Source: CAZHFW01 sp964531675
GTDB lineage: Bacteria > Planctomycetota > Phycisphaerae > Phycisphaerales > UBA1924
Reading direction: 5' to 3'
Length of the DNA stretch: 62,630 bases
Assembly: GCA_964531675.1 (NCBI GenBank)
Contig: CAZHFW010000024.1
Coordinates: 1-62,630 of the forward strand
The translations under genes and the position numbers were made by a program. How positions within the stretch are numbered: position 1 is the stretch's first letter; the number at the start of each line of letters is the position of its first letter. This document shows positions 1 to 8,486 of this stretch, piece by piece. Under the pieces are notes generated by a model that saw only the letters and a list, made by a program, of their open reading frames with translations, did no database searches and had not been told where the DNA came from.

Positions 1-446
1 ATGCGCTCGGCGGCGGCGCGCCGGTCGGCGGCTTCCTTCGCGGCCCGCTCCTCGGGGCTCAGGAAGGGTGGCAGCGTCGTGCGCTGCGAGCCGTCCGGGT
101 TGAGCACCCGCTGCTCGCGTGCGAGGCACTCGGGGATGGGGCGGTCGCTCGTCAGCTTGCGGCCGTCCGGCGTGGTGCAGGTGTAGATGCCCCTGGATGG
201 CGCGTTGTCCTGCGCCGCGGCGGGGGCGGCCATGGGGGCCATGGCGGGGGCGGCGTGGGCGAAGGCCGGGCCGGCGGAGAGGGCGGGGCCGCCGCCGTTG
301 TAGATGACGGGCTGGTGGTTGACGACGGTGGAGAGCATGCCGCGCTTGAGCGCGACGGTTTCCTTCTCGTCGGAGAGGTTGACCTCGGTGAGGTCATTTT
401 CCTTCATGAGTGCGACGAGTTCCTTGATCTTGGCGATGTCGATCAT
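1..446 (-). CDS. AccB-like N-terminus fused in frame to a DUF4124-like domain (partial, probably chimeric)
   Basis: The frame opens at ATG 446 and runs off the left edge without a stop. Residues 1-35 (starting MIDIAKIKELVALMKEND) match the conserved start of AccB, the biotin carboxyl carrier protein of acetyl-CoA carboxylase. An Ala/Pro linker follows to about residue 78, as in AccB. The expected biotinyl domain (SPMVGTFY, then AMKM) does not follow. Residues from about 82 (IYTCTTPDGRKLTSDRPIPE) to the edge instead resemble DUF4124 proteins of Burkholderiales: a Cys pair, RPIPEC, LNPDGS and an EERAAKEAADRR tail. The change falls in GC-rich Ala/Pro codons near 200-220. Family knowledge gives no such architecture, so I infer an assembly chimera at a contig end. 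A true fusion is possible but less likely. Confidence 0.5.
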   Translation of the reverse strand, partial: MIDIAKIKELVALMKENDLTEVNLSDEKETVALKRGMLSTVVNHQPVIYNGGGPALSAGPAFAHAAPAMAPMAAPAAAQDNAPSRGIYTCTTPDGRKLTSDRPIPECLAREQRVLNPDGSQRTTLPPFLSPEERAAKEAADRRAAAER

Positions 447-614
447 TCGTGGTTCCCAGGAGAAGAGGTGGGCGTCGCGGGGAGACTCGGTAGGGTGGTC
501 GGTAGAGCGGCGCGGAGTTTGCGCGACGCGAGGATGAGCCATTCCGGCGGGAGTGAACCCAGCGGGGGCATAGGGTAGAGATGATATCCGATCAGGGCGT
601 TTGTCGGCTCGGGC

Positions 615-2054
615 GTGGGGACGGGGGGCTCAAGGGCGGTGGACGCGGCAAGCGGGGAAAGATCGGCGGGTCTGGCGGGGCGTCTGGCGACGGGCGTGCT
701 CGTGCTGTATGTCCTGATCCTGATTGTGTTTCCGGGATTTCGCCAGGGGCTTTTCTGGTCCTTTGAAGCGGGGGGCGAGAAGGCTCCGGCGCTGGCGGTC
801 TGGGGACCTTTGGTGCACAGCGTGTGGGTGGCGGGGCTGATCGCGGCGGGTGCCGCGGCGATGGGGCTGCCTTTGGGTGTGTGGATCGCGCGGCGCGGGT
901 GGGGCCCGGCGGCGGTGATGGTGGCGGCGATGTTGATGCCCAGCACGCTCGCGTATGCGGGCTGGGGGCTCTTGCGTGCGCCGGGAACGGCGCTGGGCGA
1001 CTGGCTCGAGCGGACCGCTGAACACGGACATGCGTGGGTGGTGGTGTTTGCGGGTCGGGCGCTGGCGGTGTTGGGGCTGGTGCTCTGGAGCGCGCCGGTG
1101 GCGGGCTTGGTCAGCGGCGTGATGTTGCGGCGGGTGGACCGGGCGGTGTTTGAATCGATGCGGATGGAGGCGACGGGGTGGTGGTCGCGCGGCGTGGCGC
1201 TGGCGCGGCTCGGGATGCCCGCGGGGCTCGCCAGTGCGGGGGTTGTGTTCGTGCTCATGCTCGGGTCGGCGGTGCCCTTGCACCTGGCGCAGATGCCGAC
1301 GTTGGCGGTGGAGTTGTGGAAGTTGATGGATACGACGCCGCAGGCGGGCTGGTGGCGGGTGTGGCTCGCGGCGTGGCCTGTGGGTGTGCTGGCGCTGGGG
1401 GCGGCGTGGTTGGTGGTGCGTCAGGTTCGCGCGGGGGTTGAGGGCGCGGCGGATGCGGAGCTCGGGAGTCAGGGCGCGGCGTGGTCACGCGGAGGACTGG
1501 CGCGGTGGTGGGGCGTGGTGATGGTGCTGCTCGGGGTGGCGATGCCTGCGGCGATGTTGATCCTGAGCGTGCGGCAATGGGCGTCGTTCGGGCGTTTCTG
1601 GACGGTGAGGGGCGGGGCGCTGGCGGACAGCCTGATGGTGGCGGGGATGGCGGGGGTTGCGGGCGTGGTGCTGGCGCAAGCGAGTGCGGCGGCGGTGTCG
1701 GGGGGGAATCGGCGGGTGGTGTGGCTGGCGCTGGGGGCGCTGGCGTGGACCGCGGTGATGCCCGGGGTGCTGGTGGGCGCGATGCTGGCGCGTGGGTATG
1801 CGGGGGAATGGGCGCGGGGCTTGACGGATGCGGGCGTGTTCGTGGCGTTGGGGCATGTGGCGCGGTTCGGCGTGGTGGCGGTGCTGCTCGGGGTGTGGAG
1901 CGCCAGGTCGGAGGCGCGGGGGCAGCGGGAGCTTCGGTCGGTGGATGGGGCGTGGACGCTTGCGGGGTGGATGCGGACGGGCGCGGTGGTGCATGGGCCG
2001 GCGTCGGTGTGCGCGGGGCTGGTGATGGGGGCGCTGAGTCTGCAGGAGATTTAG
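615..2054 (+). CDS. ABC transporter permease (iron/thiamine type), truncated by in-frame TAG
   Basis: Polytopic membrane protein, 479 codons to the stop, with about ten to eleven hydrophobic segments. An EAA-type loop at about residues 189-208 (MEATGWWSRG...LGMP) contacts the ATPase in binding-protein-dependent importers of the FbpB/ThiP class, which carry two permease units in one chain. The reading ends in LSLQEI then TAG. The next codons continue in the same frame with ASVMLQPPGVENLAKQ, the usual sequence after L(H/Q)EIE in this family, so the TAG sits where GAG (Glu) is expected. The start is uncertain: GTG 615 is the longest choice and GTG 639 is an alternative; neither has a good ribosome binding site. 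No ATPase or binding protein of an importer lies beside it. Confidence 0.6.
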   Translation: MGTGGSRAVDAASGERSAGLAGRLATGVLVLYVLILIVFPGFRQGLFWSFEAGGEKAPALAVWGPLVHSVWVAGLIAAGAAAMGLPLGVWIARRGWGPAAVMVAAMLMPSTLAYAGWGLLRAPGTALGDWLERTAEHGHAWVVVFAGRALAVLGLVLWSAPVAGLVSGVMLRRVDRAVFESMRMEATGWWSRGVALARLGMPAGLASAGVVFVLMLGSAVPLHLAQMPTLAVELWKLMDTTPQAGWWRVWLAAWPVGVLALGAAWLVVRQVRAGVEGAADAELGSQGAAWSRGGLARWWGVVMVLLGVAMPAAMLILSVRQWASFGRFWTVRGGALADSLMVAGMAGVAGVVLAQASAAAVSGGNRRVVWLALGALAWTAVMPGVLVGAMLARGYAGEWARGLTDAGVFVALGHVARFGVVAVLLGVWSARSEARGQRELRSVDGAWTLAGWMRTGAVVHGPASVCAGLVMGALSLQEI

Positions 2055-2270
2055 GCGAGCGTGATGTTGCAGCCGCCGGGCGTGGAGAACCTGGCCAAGC
2101 AGGTGTTGCAGATGTTGCATTTCTCGCGGATGGAGGAGTTGTCGGTTGCGGTGAGCTATCTGGTGGGGCTGGGCGGGCTTGCGGCGGTGGGGGCGGGGTG
2201 GGTGCTGCGGGTATTCGTGCGGAACCTGGAGGCGGGCGGTACGTCCGAGCGCCGAACGACTGGAAGCTGA
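2055..2270 (+). pseudogene. C-terminal remainder of the ABC permease, beyond the amber codon
   Basis: Same frame as the preceding permease and directly after its TAG at 2052-2054. It encodes ASVMLQPPGVENLAKQ, LHFSRMEELS and a final hydrophobic helix (about 2155-2215) ending in a Tyr/Val-Arg-rich tail. This is the normal C-terminus of two-unit iron-type permeases. Read through, the whole gene would be about 551 residues, a usual family length. A GTG at 2061 could in theory restart translation, but no ribosome binding site precedes it. It is a nonsense mutation, a sequencing error, or, least likely, a readthrough site. Confidence 0.6.
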
Positions 2271-2305
2271 AACCCTGGGAGGGCTTTCAGGTAGGATGGC
2301 TCGGC

Positions 2306-3490
2306 ATGCCGGGTTTTTTCGGCACATACGGCGGCGGCGTGCGCGGGCGAGCGGGTCCGCGGTGGCCTCATCTGGTGACGGCGGGGTGTGTGCTGGCGCT
2401 GGCGGGCGGATGGATGGCGGGGTGTAAGAAGAAGCCTGAGCCCGGAGCGGCGATCGATGTGGTGGTGGGATGGGGCGAGACGGGGCTTCAGCCCGGTCAG
2501 ATGAACTATCCCCGCGCGATCGATGCGGATGAGGGGATGTTGTGGGTCATTGACAAGGGGGCGCAGGCGCAGCGCTTTGAGGCCAAGACGGGCAAGCGCG
2601 CCGGCGGGTGGATGCTCAAGGACTATCAGTTCGGGAAGCCCACGGGGGTGACGTGCTGGAGGCTTGGGCAGCGGGATCTGCTGCTGGTGCCTGAGACGCA
2701 CTATCACCGTGTGACGGTGTTTGAGGTTCCCAAGGACTATCGCGAGGGGGAGCCTCCGATCCTGACGCGGTTCGGATCGTTCGGGCGCGGGGATGGGCAG
2801 TTCACGTTCCCGACGGATGTCGCGGTGCTTCCCACGCCGAAGGATGGCGGGAAGGGGATTGCGCGGCTTTATGTGAGCGAGTACGGCGGGAACGATCGGA
2901 TCAGCGCGTTTGACGCGGTGGATCCGGCGGATCCGGGCAAGGGGTTTGTGTTCGCGTTCGCGTTTGGGAGCTTCGGCGACTCGGCGGATGCGGGGAATGT
3001 GCAGTTTTCGCGGCCGCAGAGCGTGGAGGTGGATGCGGAGCGGCGCGAGCTGGTGGTGACGGACGCGTGCAATCATCGGGTGGGTCGGTTCACGCTGGAG
3101 GGGAAGCTGATCGCGTGGATCGGTTCGCCCGAGAGCGCCAGCGAGGCGCCCGGGCACTTTCTTTATCCGTACGGGTTGAAGCTCTTGGGCGATGGGACGG
3201 CGCTGGTGAGCGAGTTCCAATCGTCGCGGGTGCAGCACATTGATCTGCTCACTGGGCGGGGGCTGGGGACGTATGGGCATCGCGGGCGCGGGCCTGGCGA
3301 GATCACGAGTCCCTGGGGCGTGACGGTGGACGGCGGTCTGGCGTATGTGCTGGACTCGGGGAGTGATCGCGTGCTGGCGTTTGAGCTGCCGGCGAAGCAG
3401 AAGCCTCGCAAGGATGAGCTTGCTTCTGGTTTGGCGTCGGGTGGGGCTTCGGGCGGGGCGGGGAGCGCGAAGGGCGGTGGGCCCTCGTGA
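2306..3490 (+). CDS. NHL-repeat lipoprotein
   Basis: 394 residues from ATG 2306. A hydrophobic N-terminal segment ends in a lipobox (GGWMAGC, Cys at about residue 37), so the protein should be lipidated and exported. The rest is a six-bladed NHL/beta-propeller type: repeated units of the form G..G.GQ(M/F)..P..(I/V)AVD followed by a V.D..N.R(V/I) strand, for example at GETGLQPGQMNYPRAID, GRGDGQFTFPTDVAV and RGRGPGEITSPWGVTVDG. NHL propellers usually bind proteins or ligands and have no fixed chemistry. The C-terminus is Gly/Ala/Ser rich. Its TGA overlaps the GTG of the next gene by 4 bp, so the two are probably translated together. Confidence 0.75.
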   Translation: MPGFFGTYGGGVRGRAGPRWPHLVTAGCVLALAGGWMAGCKKKPEPGAAIDVVVGWGETGLQPGQMNYPRAIDADEGMLWVIDKGAQAQRFEAKTGKRAGGWMLKDYQFGKPTGVTCWRLGQRDLLLVPETHYHRVTVFEVPKDYREGEPPILTRFGSFGRGDGQFTFPTDVAVLPTPKDGGKGIARLYVSEYGGNDRISAFDAVDPADPGKGFVFAFAFGSFGDSADAGNVQFSRPQSVEVDAERRELVVTDACNHRVGRFTLEGKLIAWIGSPESASEAPGHFLYPYGLKLLGDGTALVSEFQSSRVQHIDLLTGRGLGTYGHRGRGPGEITSPWGVTVDGGLAYVLDSGSDRVLAFELPAKQKPRKDELASGLASGGASGGAGSAKGGGPS

Positions 3491-6400
3491 GCGCGGGGAT
3501 CTCCAGCATGGTGGTGCTCGGGTCGATCCATGTCGGCCCGGTGCAGTTCGACACGCCGATCTGGCTTGTGCTGATCCCCATCATGTGGGCGCTGGTGCTG
3601 CTCCTGGCGCGGCGGAGTCTGTCGGGGCTGGGCGGCGCGTCGAAGTGGACGGCGCTGGCGGTGCGGCTGCTGGTGATCGCGCTTTTGGCGGGCGCGATGG
3701 CGGAGCCTCAGTGGCGGCGTGAGAGCAAGGACGTGGCGGTGACGTTCGTGCTGGACGCGAGCAAGAGCGTGCCCAAGCCATTGCAGACCGAGGTGGATCG
3801 GTACGTCGAGGAGGCGCGGGCGGCGGGGCTCAAAGCGGAGACGGGGCGCGAGGATCGGCTGGGCGTGGTGACGGCGGCGCGGGAGTCGTACGTGCAGACG
3901 CTGCCGAGCAAGCTCGCCAAGAGCGTGGACAAGATCACGATCGGCTCGGAGGACGCGACGAATCTGTCGCAGGGGCTTCGGCTTGCGATGGCGGTCTTGC
4001 CTGAGGATGCGGCCAACAGGATCGTGATCGCGTCGGACGGCAACGAGACGGTGGGATCGCTTTTGCAGGCGGCGGAGGTTGCCAAGGCGGCGGGCGTGCC
4101 GATCGACGTGCTGCCTTTGTCGTACAAGTATGAGTCGGAGGTGATCGTCGACAAGCTGGTGGCGCCGGCGACGGCGCGGCGCGGAGAGAACCTGATGCTG
4201 CGGGTTCTGGTGACCGCGACCCGGCCCACCGCGGGGCTTTTGACGGTGACGATGAACGGGGATCCGGTGGATCTGGATCCGGACGCGGACGGCATGGCGG
4301 CGCGGGTGGAGTTGAAGCAGGGGCCCAACGTCATGTCGGTGCCGGTGCGGGCGCTGACGAGCGGGCCCCAGCGGTTTGAGGCGGTTTTCGAGCCTTTGCG
4401 CGAGCCCGGGCGGCCTGTGGGCGATCAGATCGCGGAGAACAACCGCGCGATCGCGGTGACGTTTGTTTCGGGCGAGGGTCGCGTGCTGGTGGTGGGGGAA
4501 GCGGCGGAGGAGACCGATGCGCTGGTGGCGGCGCTGCGGGAGTCGAAGATCGAGGTGGAGGTGCGGACGGCCGAGCAGATGCCCGGCGATCTGACCGCGA
4601 TGAACGCGTACGAAGCGATCGTGCTGGTGAATGAGGCTTCGTACAACTTCAGCGTCAAGCAGCAGGAGGAGCTCAAGCAGTACGTGCACGACTCGGGCGG
4701 CGGATTGGTGATGGTGGGCGGGCCCGAGAGCTTCGGCGCGGGCGGGTGGATCGGGTCGCCTCTGGAGGATGCGCTGCCGGTGCGGCTTGATCCGCCTCAG
4801 AAGAGGCAGATGCCCCGCGGCGCGCTGGCGCTGGTGATCCACTCGGTGGAGATTCCCCAGGGCGTGTATTACGGGCAGAAGGTGTGCGAGGCGGCGGTGA
4901 ACGCGTTGTCGCGGCTCGACCTGATCGGGATCAACGAGTTCAACGGGATGGGCTCGGTGTGGGTGCATCCCTTGCAGGCGGTGGGGGATGGGTCGCTGGT
5001 CAAGCAGCGGATCAAGAACCTGCAGTTTGGCGACATGCCCGACTTTGCGCCGTCGCTGAAGCTCTCGTATGACGCGCTGGTGGCGGCGGACGCGGGGCAG
5101 AAGCACGTGATCATGATCTCGGACGGCGATCCGCAGGAGCCGAGCAAGGCGCTGCTGCAGCGGTTCGTGGACGCGAAGATCTCGATTTCGTGCGTGGGCA
5201 TCGGCGTGCACGGCGTGAACGAGCAGAAGCGGATGAAGGGGATCGCCGACGCGACGGGCGGGCGGTTCTACGACGTGAGCGGGGATGTCGCGAGCCTGCC
5301 TCAGATCTTCATCAAGGAAGCCCAGACGGTGCGGCGCAGCCTGATCTGGGAGGGTTCGCCTTTCCAGCCCGCGATGACGGGCGGGGCGGCGGAGACGATG
5401 CGGGGTCTGGGGCAGGTGCCCGGGATCTCGGGGTATGTGGTGACCGCGGAGCGCGAGGGTCTGGCGCTGGTGACGCTGCGCGGCAAGGAGAACGACCCGA
5501 TCGCGGCCCAGTGGCAATACGGCCTGGGCAAGGCGGTGGCGTTCACGTCGGACGCGACGTCGCGTTGGGCGGCGAACTGGGTGTCGTGGGCGAACTTCAG
5601 GCAGTTCTGGGAGCAGCACCTGCGCTGGGTGATGAGGCCCGGCGGGAACGCGAACATCAAGGTCACCACGGAGAACAAGGGCGACGACACGGTGATCACG
5701 GTCGACGCGCTGGACGCGGCGGGCGAGCGGCTCAACTTCGCGAACTTCACGGGCAGGCTCGCGCTGCCCAATGGTGAAGGTCAGGACGTGACGCTGCGGC
5801 AGATCGGGCCCGGGCGGTATGAGGGGCGCGTGCGGACGGACAAGCCCGGCGCGTATGTGGCGAGCTTCCGGTATGTGGCGCCGGGCAAGGACGGCGCGCC
5901 GATGCAGGGCTCGGTGCAGGCGGCGGTGACGAGGCCCTTTGCGGATGAGTATCGCTCGCTCGAGGACAACACGCCTCTGCTGAGGCAGGTGGCGGAGATG
6001 ACCGGGGGGCGGGTGCTGGAGTTTGACGCACAGAAGGATGATGTGTGGAACGCGCAGGGCCTGAAGTTCCCGGTGGCGACCAGGCCGATCTGGCTGACGA
6101 CGGCGCTGGTGGCGATCGGGATGTTCCTGGTGGATGTGGGCGTGCGGCGCGTGCGGGTAGATGTGCCGGCGATGGCGCGGGCGGTGGGGCGGCTGTTCAA
6201 GCGCGGGAAGAAGGCGGGGGTGTCGGAGGTGGGGGCGCTGAAGGCGGCGCGGGAGAAGGCGCGCGAGGGGCTCAAGGCGCGGTCGGCGGGGACGGTGAGC
6301 GGGAACGTGACGCCCGGGATGCAGCCTTTGCCTGAGACCGCCAAGAAGAAGTTCGAGGCGACCGCCGAGCAGATGCGCGGGCGGTCGGAGGTGGCGATGG

Positions 6401-6546
6401 GCGGACCTGAGGCGACGCCCGAGCGGCCCAAGGCGTTCAAGGCGGAAGAGAAGAAGGGTGAGGCGGAGGAAGGGATGTCGGCGCTGATGAAGGCCAAGAA
6501 GCGGGCGCGGGAGGGGATGGAGGAGGAGGGGAAGGGTGGGAGTTGA
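3487..6546 (+). CDS. Large VWA-domain membrane protein
   Basis: 1019 residues, GTG start overlapping the previous stop. Two N-terminal TM helices (about 24-40 and 57-72) are followed by a von Willebrand A domain whose metal site is intact: VLDASKS, D90-x-S92-x-S94. A class I glutamine-amidotransferase-like region follows (EGRVLVVGEAAEETDALVAAL, GGGLVMVGGPESFGAGGW). A second VWA fold comes next, with its metal motif lost (LVIHSVEIPQG) but VIMISDGDPQEP kept. A last TM (about 865-885) precedes a charged, Lys/Glu-rich cytoplasmic tail. This arrangement is typical of large BatA-like proteins beside MoxR and DUF58 genes, where they are thought to be envelope components remodelled by the MoxR ATPase. 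The exact role is unknown. Confidence 0.8.
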   Translation: MSAGISSMVVLGSIHVGPVQFDTPIWLVLIPIMWALVLLLARRSLSGLGGASKWTALAVRLLVIALLAGAMAEPQWRRESKDVAVTFVLDASKSVPKPLQTEVDRYVEEARAAGLKAETGREDRLGVVTAARESYVQTLPSKLAKSVDKITIGSEDATNLSQGLRLAMAVLPEDAANRIVIASDGNETVGSLLQAAEVAKAAGVPIDVLPLSYKYESEVIVDKLVAPATARRGENLMLRVLVTATRPTAGLLTVTMNGDPVDLDPDADGMAARVELKQGPNVMSVPVRALTSGPQRFEAVFEPLREPGRPVGDQIAENNRAIAVTFVSGEGRVLVVGEAAEETDALVAALRESKIEVEVRTAEQMPGDLTAMNAYEAIVLVNEASYNFSVKQQEELKQYVHDSGGGLVMVGGPESFGAGGWIGSPLEDALPVRLDPPQKRQMPRGALALVIHSVEIPQGVYYGQKVCEAAVNALSRLDLIGINEFNGMGSVWVHPLQAVGDGSLVKQRIKNLQFGDMPDFAPSLKLSYDALVAADAGQKHVIMISDGDPQEPSKALLQRFVDAKISISCVGIGVHGVNEQKRMKGIADATGGRFYDVSGDVASLPQIFIKEAQTVRRSLIWEGSPFQPAMTGGAAETMRGLGQVPGISGYVVTAEREGLALVTLRGKENDPIAAQWQYGLGKAVAFTSDATSRWAANWVSWANFRQFWEQHLRWVMRPGGNANIKVTTENKGDDTVITVDALDAAGERLNFANFTGRLALPNGEGQDVTLRQIGPGRYEGRVRTDKPGAYVASFRYVAPGKDGAPMQGSVQAAVTRPFADEYRSLEDNTPLLRQVAEMTGGRVLEFDAQKDDVWNAQGLKFPVATRPIWLTTALVAIGMFLVDVGVRRVRVDVPAMARAVGRLFKRGKKAGVSEVGALKAAREKAREGLKARSAGTVSGNVTPGMQPLPETAKKKFEATAEQMRGRSEVAMGGPEATPERPKAFKAEEKKGEAEEGMSALMKAKKRAREGMEEEGKGGS

Positions 6547-6550
6547 ACAG

Positions 6551-6631
6551 GGCCAAAGGGCAAAGGGCCAAATTGCAAATGGCCAAATTGCAAATGGCCA
6601 AATGGCCAAAGGGCCAATGGGTCAAGAGTTG
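6551..6631. repeat. Short tandem repeat, 15-bp unit
   Basis: A 15-bp unit, GGCCAAATTGCAAAT, occurs perfectly twice (6566-6580, 6581-6595). A degenerate third unit follows (6596-6610), and related GGCCAAAGGG pieces flank both sides. It lies between the VWA gene and moxR and is much richer in A/T than its neighbours. No gene or terminator is evident inside it. Confidence 0.8.
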
Positions 6632-6682
6632 AGGCGGAGTTGCGTGGGTTGAAATGGGTTGCAGACAGAGGAGTGACGCGCG

Positions 6683-7720
6683 ATGGCGGACAACACACCG
6701 AGCACGCCGGCCGAAGTGAAGGCGCAGTGCGAGCAGTTCAGGCAGACGTTCACCCGGCTCAAGAGCGAGATCGGGAAGGTGATGGTGGGTCAGGGCGAGG
6801 TAGTGGAGGGCGTGCTGATCGCGCTCTTTGCGGGGGGCAACGTGCTGTTGGAGGGCGTGCCTGGCCTGGGCAAGACGCTGCTCGTGCGGACGTTGGCGCA
6901 GACGCTGAGCCTGCCTTTCTCGCGGATCCAGTTCACGCCCGACTTGATGCCCGCGGACGTGATCGGGACGAACATCGTGATGGAGGATCCGGAGACGGGT
7001 CGGCGCAAGTTCGAGTTCCAGAAGGGGCCGATCTTCGCGCAGGTGGTGCTGGCGGACGAGATCAACCGCGCGACGCCCAAGACCCAGTCGGCGCTGCTGG
7101 AGGCGATGCAGGAGCGGAGCGTGACGGTGGGCGGGGTGACGTACAAGCTCAACAAGCCATTCCTGGTGCTGGCGACGCAGAATCCGATCGAGCAGGAAGG
7201 GACGTATCCGCTGCCGGAGGCGCAGCTCGACCGCTTCCTGCTCAAGATCAACGTGGGGTATGGCGAGCTTGATGATCTGCTGACGATCCTGGACCGCACG
7301 ACGGGCGCGGCGACGCCCGAGGCGGAGAAGGTGCTTGACGGTCCGGCGATCCTGGCGGCGCAGGAGCTTGTGCGGCAGGTGGTGGTGGCGCCGCATGTGA
7401 AGGAGTACGCGGCGCGGCTGTGCATGGCGACGCATCCGGACGGACCTTACGCGGCGGGCGGCGCGGGCGGGATCACGAACAAGTACATCCGGTGCGGGTC
7501 ATCGCCCCGCGGCGCGCAGGCGCTGATCCTGGGCGGCAAGGTGAAGGCGCTGATCGACGGGCGCTTCCATGTGAGCTTCGGGGACATCAAGGCGGTGGCG
7601 GCATCGGTGCTGCGGCACCGTGTTTTGTTGAACTTTGAGGCGGAAGCGGATCGGGTGGATCAGGACTCGATCGTGAAGAAGGTCCTGGAGATGACGCCGA
7701 CGGATCCGGTGCGGGTGTGA
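6683..7720 (+). CDS. MoxR-family AAA+ ATPase
   Basis: 345 residues from ATG 6683, with AGAGGAG nine bases upstream. Walker A is GVPGLGKT (58-65). Walker B is VVLADEINRA (121-130, D125 E126), followed by the sensor-1 stretch LVLATQNPIEQEGTYPLPEA and the lid domain (ATPase AAA-3 family). MoxR ATPases act as chaperone-like remodelers of VWA proteins. The gene sits between a large VWA protein and DUF58 plus BatA-like genes, the standard setting. Soluble, cytoplasmic. The call is firm; the client protein is not known. Confidence 0.93.
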   Translation: MADNTPSTPAEVKAQCEQFRQTFTRLKSEIGKVMVGQGEVVEGVLIALFAGGNVLLEGVPGLGKTLLVRTLAQTLSLPFSRIQFTPDLMPADVIGTNIVMEDPETGRRKFEFQKGPIFAQVVLADEINRATPKTQSALLEAMQERSVTVGGVTYKLNKPFLVLATQNPIEQEGTYPLPEAQLDRFLLKINVGYGELDDLLTILDRTTGAATPEAEKVLDGPAILAAQELVRQVVVAPHVKEYAARLCMATHPDGPYAAGGAGGITNKYIRCGSSPRGAQALILGGKVKALIDGRFHVSFGDIKAVAASVLRHRVLLNFEAEADRVDQDSIVKKVLEMTPTDPVRV

Positions 7721-7732
7721 GGCGAGAATTCA

Positions 7733-7767
7733 GGCACGGAGGCACGGAGGCACGGAGGCACGGAGGA
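7733..7767. repeat. 8-bp tandem repeat GGCACGGA
   Basis: Four head-to-tail copies of GGCACGGA lie about 15 bp after the moxR stop and before the next lipoprotein. Simple repeats of this kind are slippage-prone. Here it is intergenic, so copy changes would alter spacing rather than a protein. Confidence 0.85.
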
Positions 7768-7870
7768 GGGGGGATGCGGTTGTGCGGGGGATTTGGGATG
7801 ATGGTGGGGAATGGGCTGCGGCGTGTGCTGCGGCGTGGATGAGGCGGGGGCGGAGTTTGTGAGGTGCACT

Positions 7871-8440
7871 GTGAAGCGTGTGCGTGGCTCGATGGGGATG
7901 TTGGCGGGTGTGGCGGCGGGACTTCTTGCGCTGGGCGGCTGTCAGTCGGCGGCGGTGCCTCGGGGCATGCCTGACGACGCGGTGTTTCAGGACTCGTACT
8001 TCTACGGGCACTGGCACGGCGACGACGATCGGCAGCTGAACATCTCGGAGGGGTCGGGGAAGAGCTTCAATCTGAAGATCACCGACAAGCTCGGGACGCG
8101 GACGTATCAGGGCCATCTGGTGCGGGTGGACGAGTTCCCGTTCGCGGAGCTCTGTCTGTACACGCCCGGGAAGGACGAGGCCAAGAAGGTGCCGGTGTTC
8201 CTGTACGCGGCGGTGCGGCTTGATCAGACGAGCTTCACGTTCAGGCCTTTGCGGCCCGAGTGGATGCGGGAGCATGTCAAGCAGATCGAGGGGGCGGCGT
8301 TCATCCAGACGCCGGATCGTCCTCGGACCGAGGGCGGGGTGGTGGTGCGGGACGTGGATTCGATGAAGAAGCTGCTGCGTGCGGCCCTGGCGTCGACGGA
8401 CGCGTTTGAGAAGGGCGAGACGTACACGCGGCAGCAGTGA
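7871..8440 (+). CDS. Predicted lipoprotein, unknown function
   Basis: 189 residues from GTG 7871. I preferred this over the longer frame from 7811 because it gives a compact signal peptide (basic KRVRGS, then a hydrophobic core) ending in lipobox LALGGC at about residue 18. The mature part is a single small domain with aromatic-rich strands (YFYGHWHGDD) and no family I recognise. It sits inside the MoxR/DUF58 series, suggesting it is an envelope partner of that machinery; this is inference from position only. Confidence 0.7.
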   Translation: MKRVRGSMGMLAGVAAGLLALGGCQSAAVPRGMPDDAVFQDSYFYGHWHGDDDRQLNISEGSGKSFNLKITDKLGTRTYQGHLVRVDEFPFAELCLYTPGKDEAKKVPVFLYAAVRLDQTSFTFRPLRPEWMREHVKQIEGAAFIQTPDRPRTEGGVVVRDVDSMKKLLRAALASTDAFEKGETYTRQQ

Positions 8441-8486
8441 GTGCTTTGTGACCGAAGGGTTCCGGGGTTTTCTGAAAGGAAGCTCT

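Noticed and set aside
2052..2054. Recoding of the stop as selenocysteine or pyrrolysine
   Set aside because: The codon is TAG, not TGA, and the expected residue is Glu; no downstream recoding structure was seen. A mutation or sequencing error is simpler.
3163..6609. A 1148-codon open frame on the minus strand opposite the large VWA gene
   Set aside because: It is the mirror of high-GC codon use in the real gene on the plus strand; it is rich in Arg, His and Pro and has no family features.
7811..7870. Longer N-terminus for the lipoprotein at 7871
   Set aside because: It would place a Cys-rich stretch ahead of the signal peptide; GTG 7871 gives a normal lipoprotein signal.
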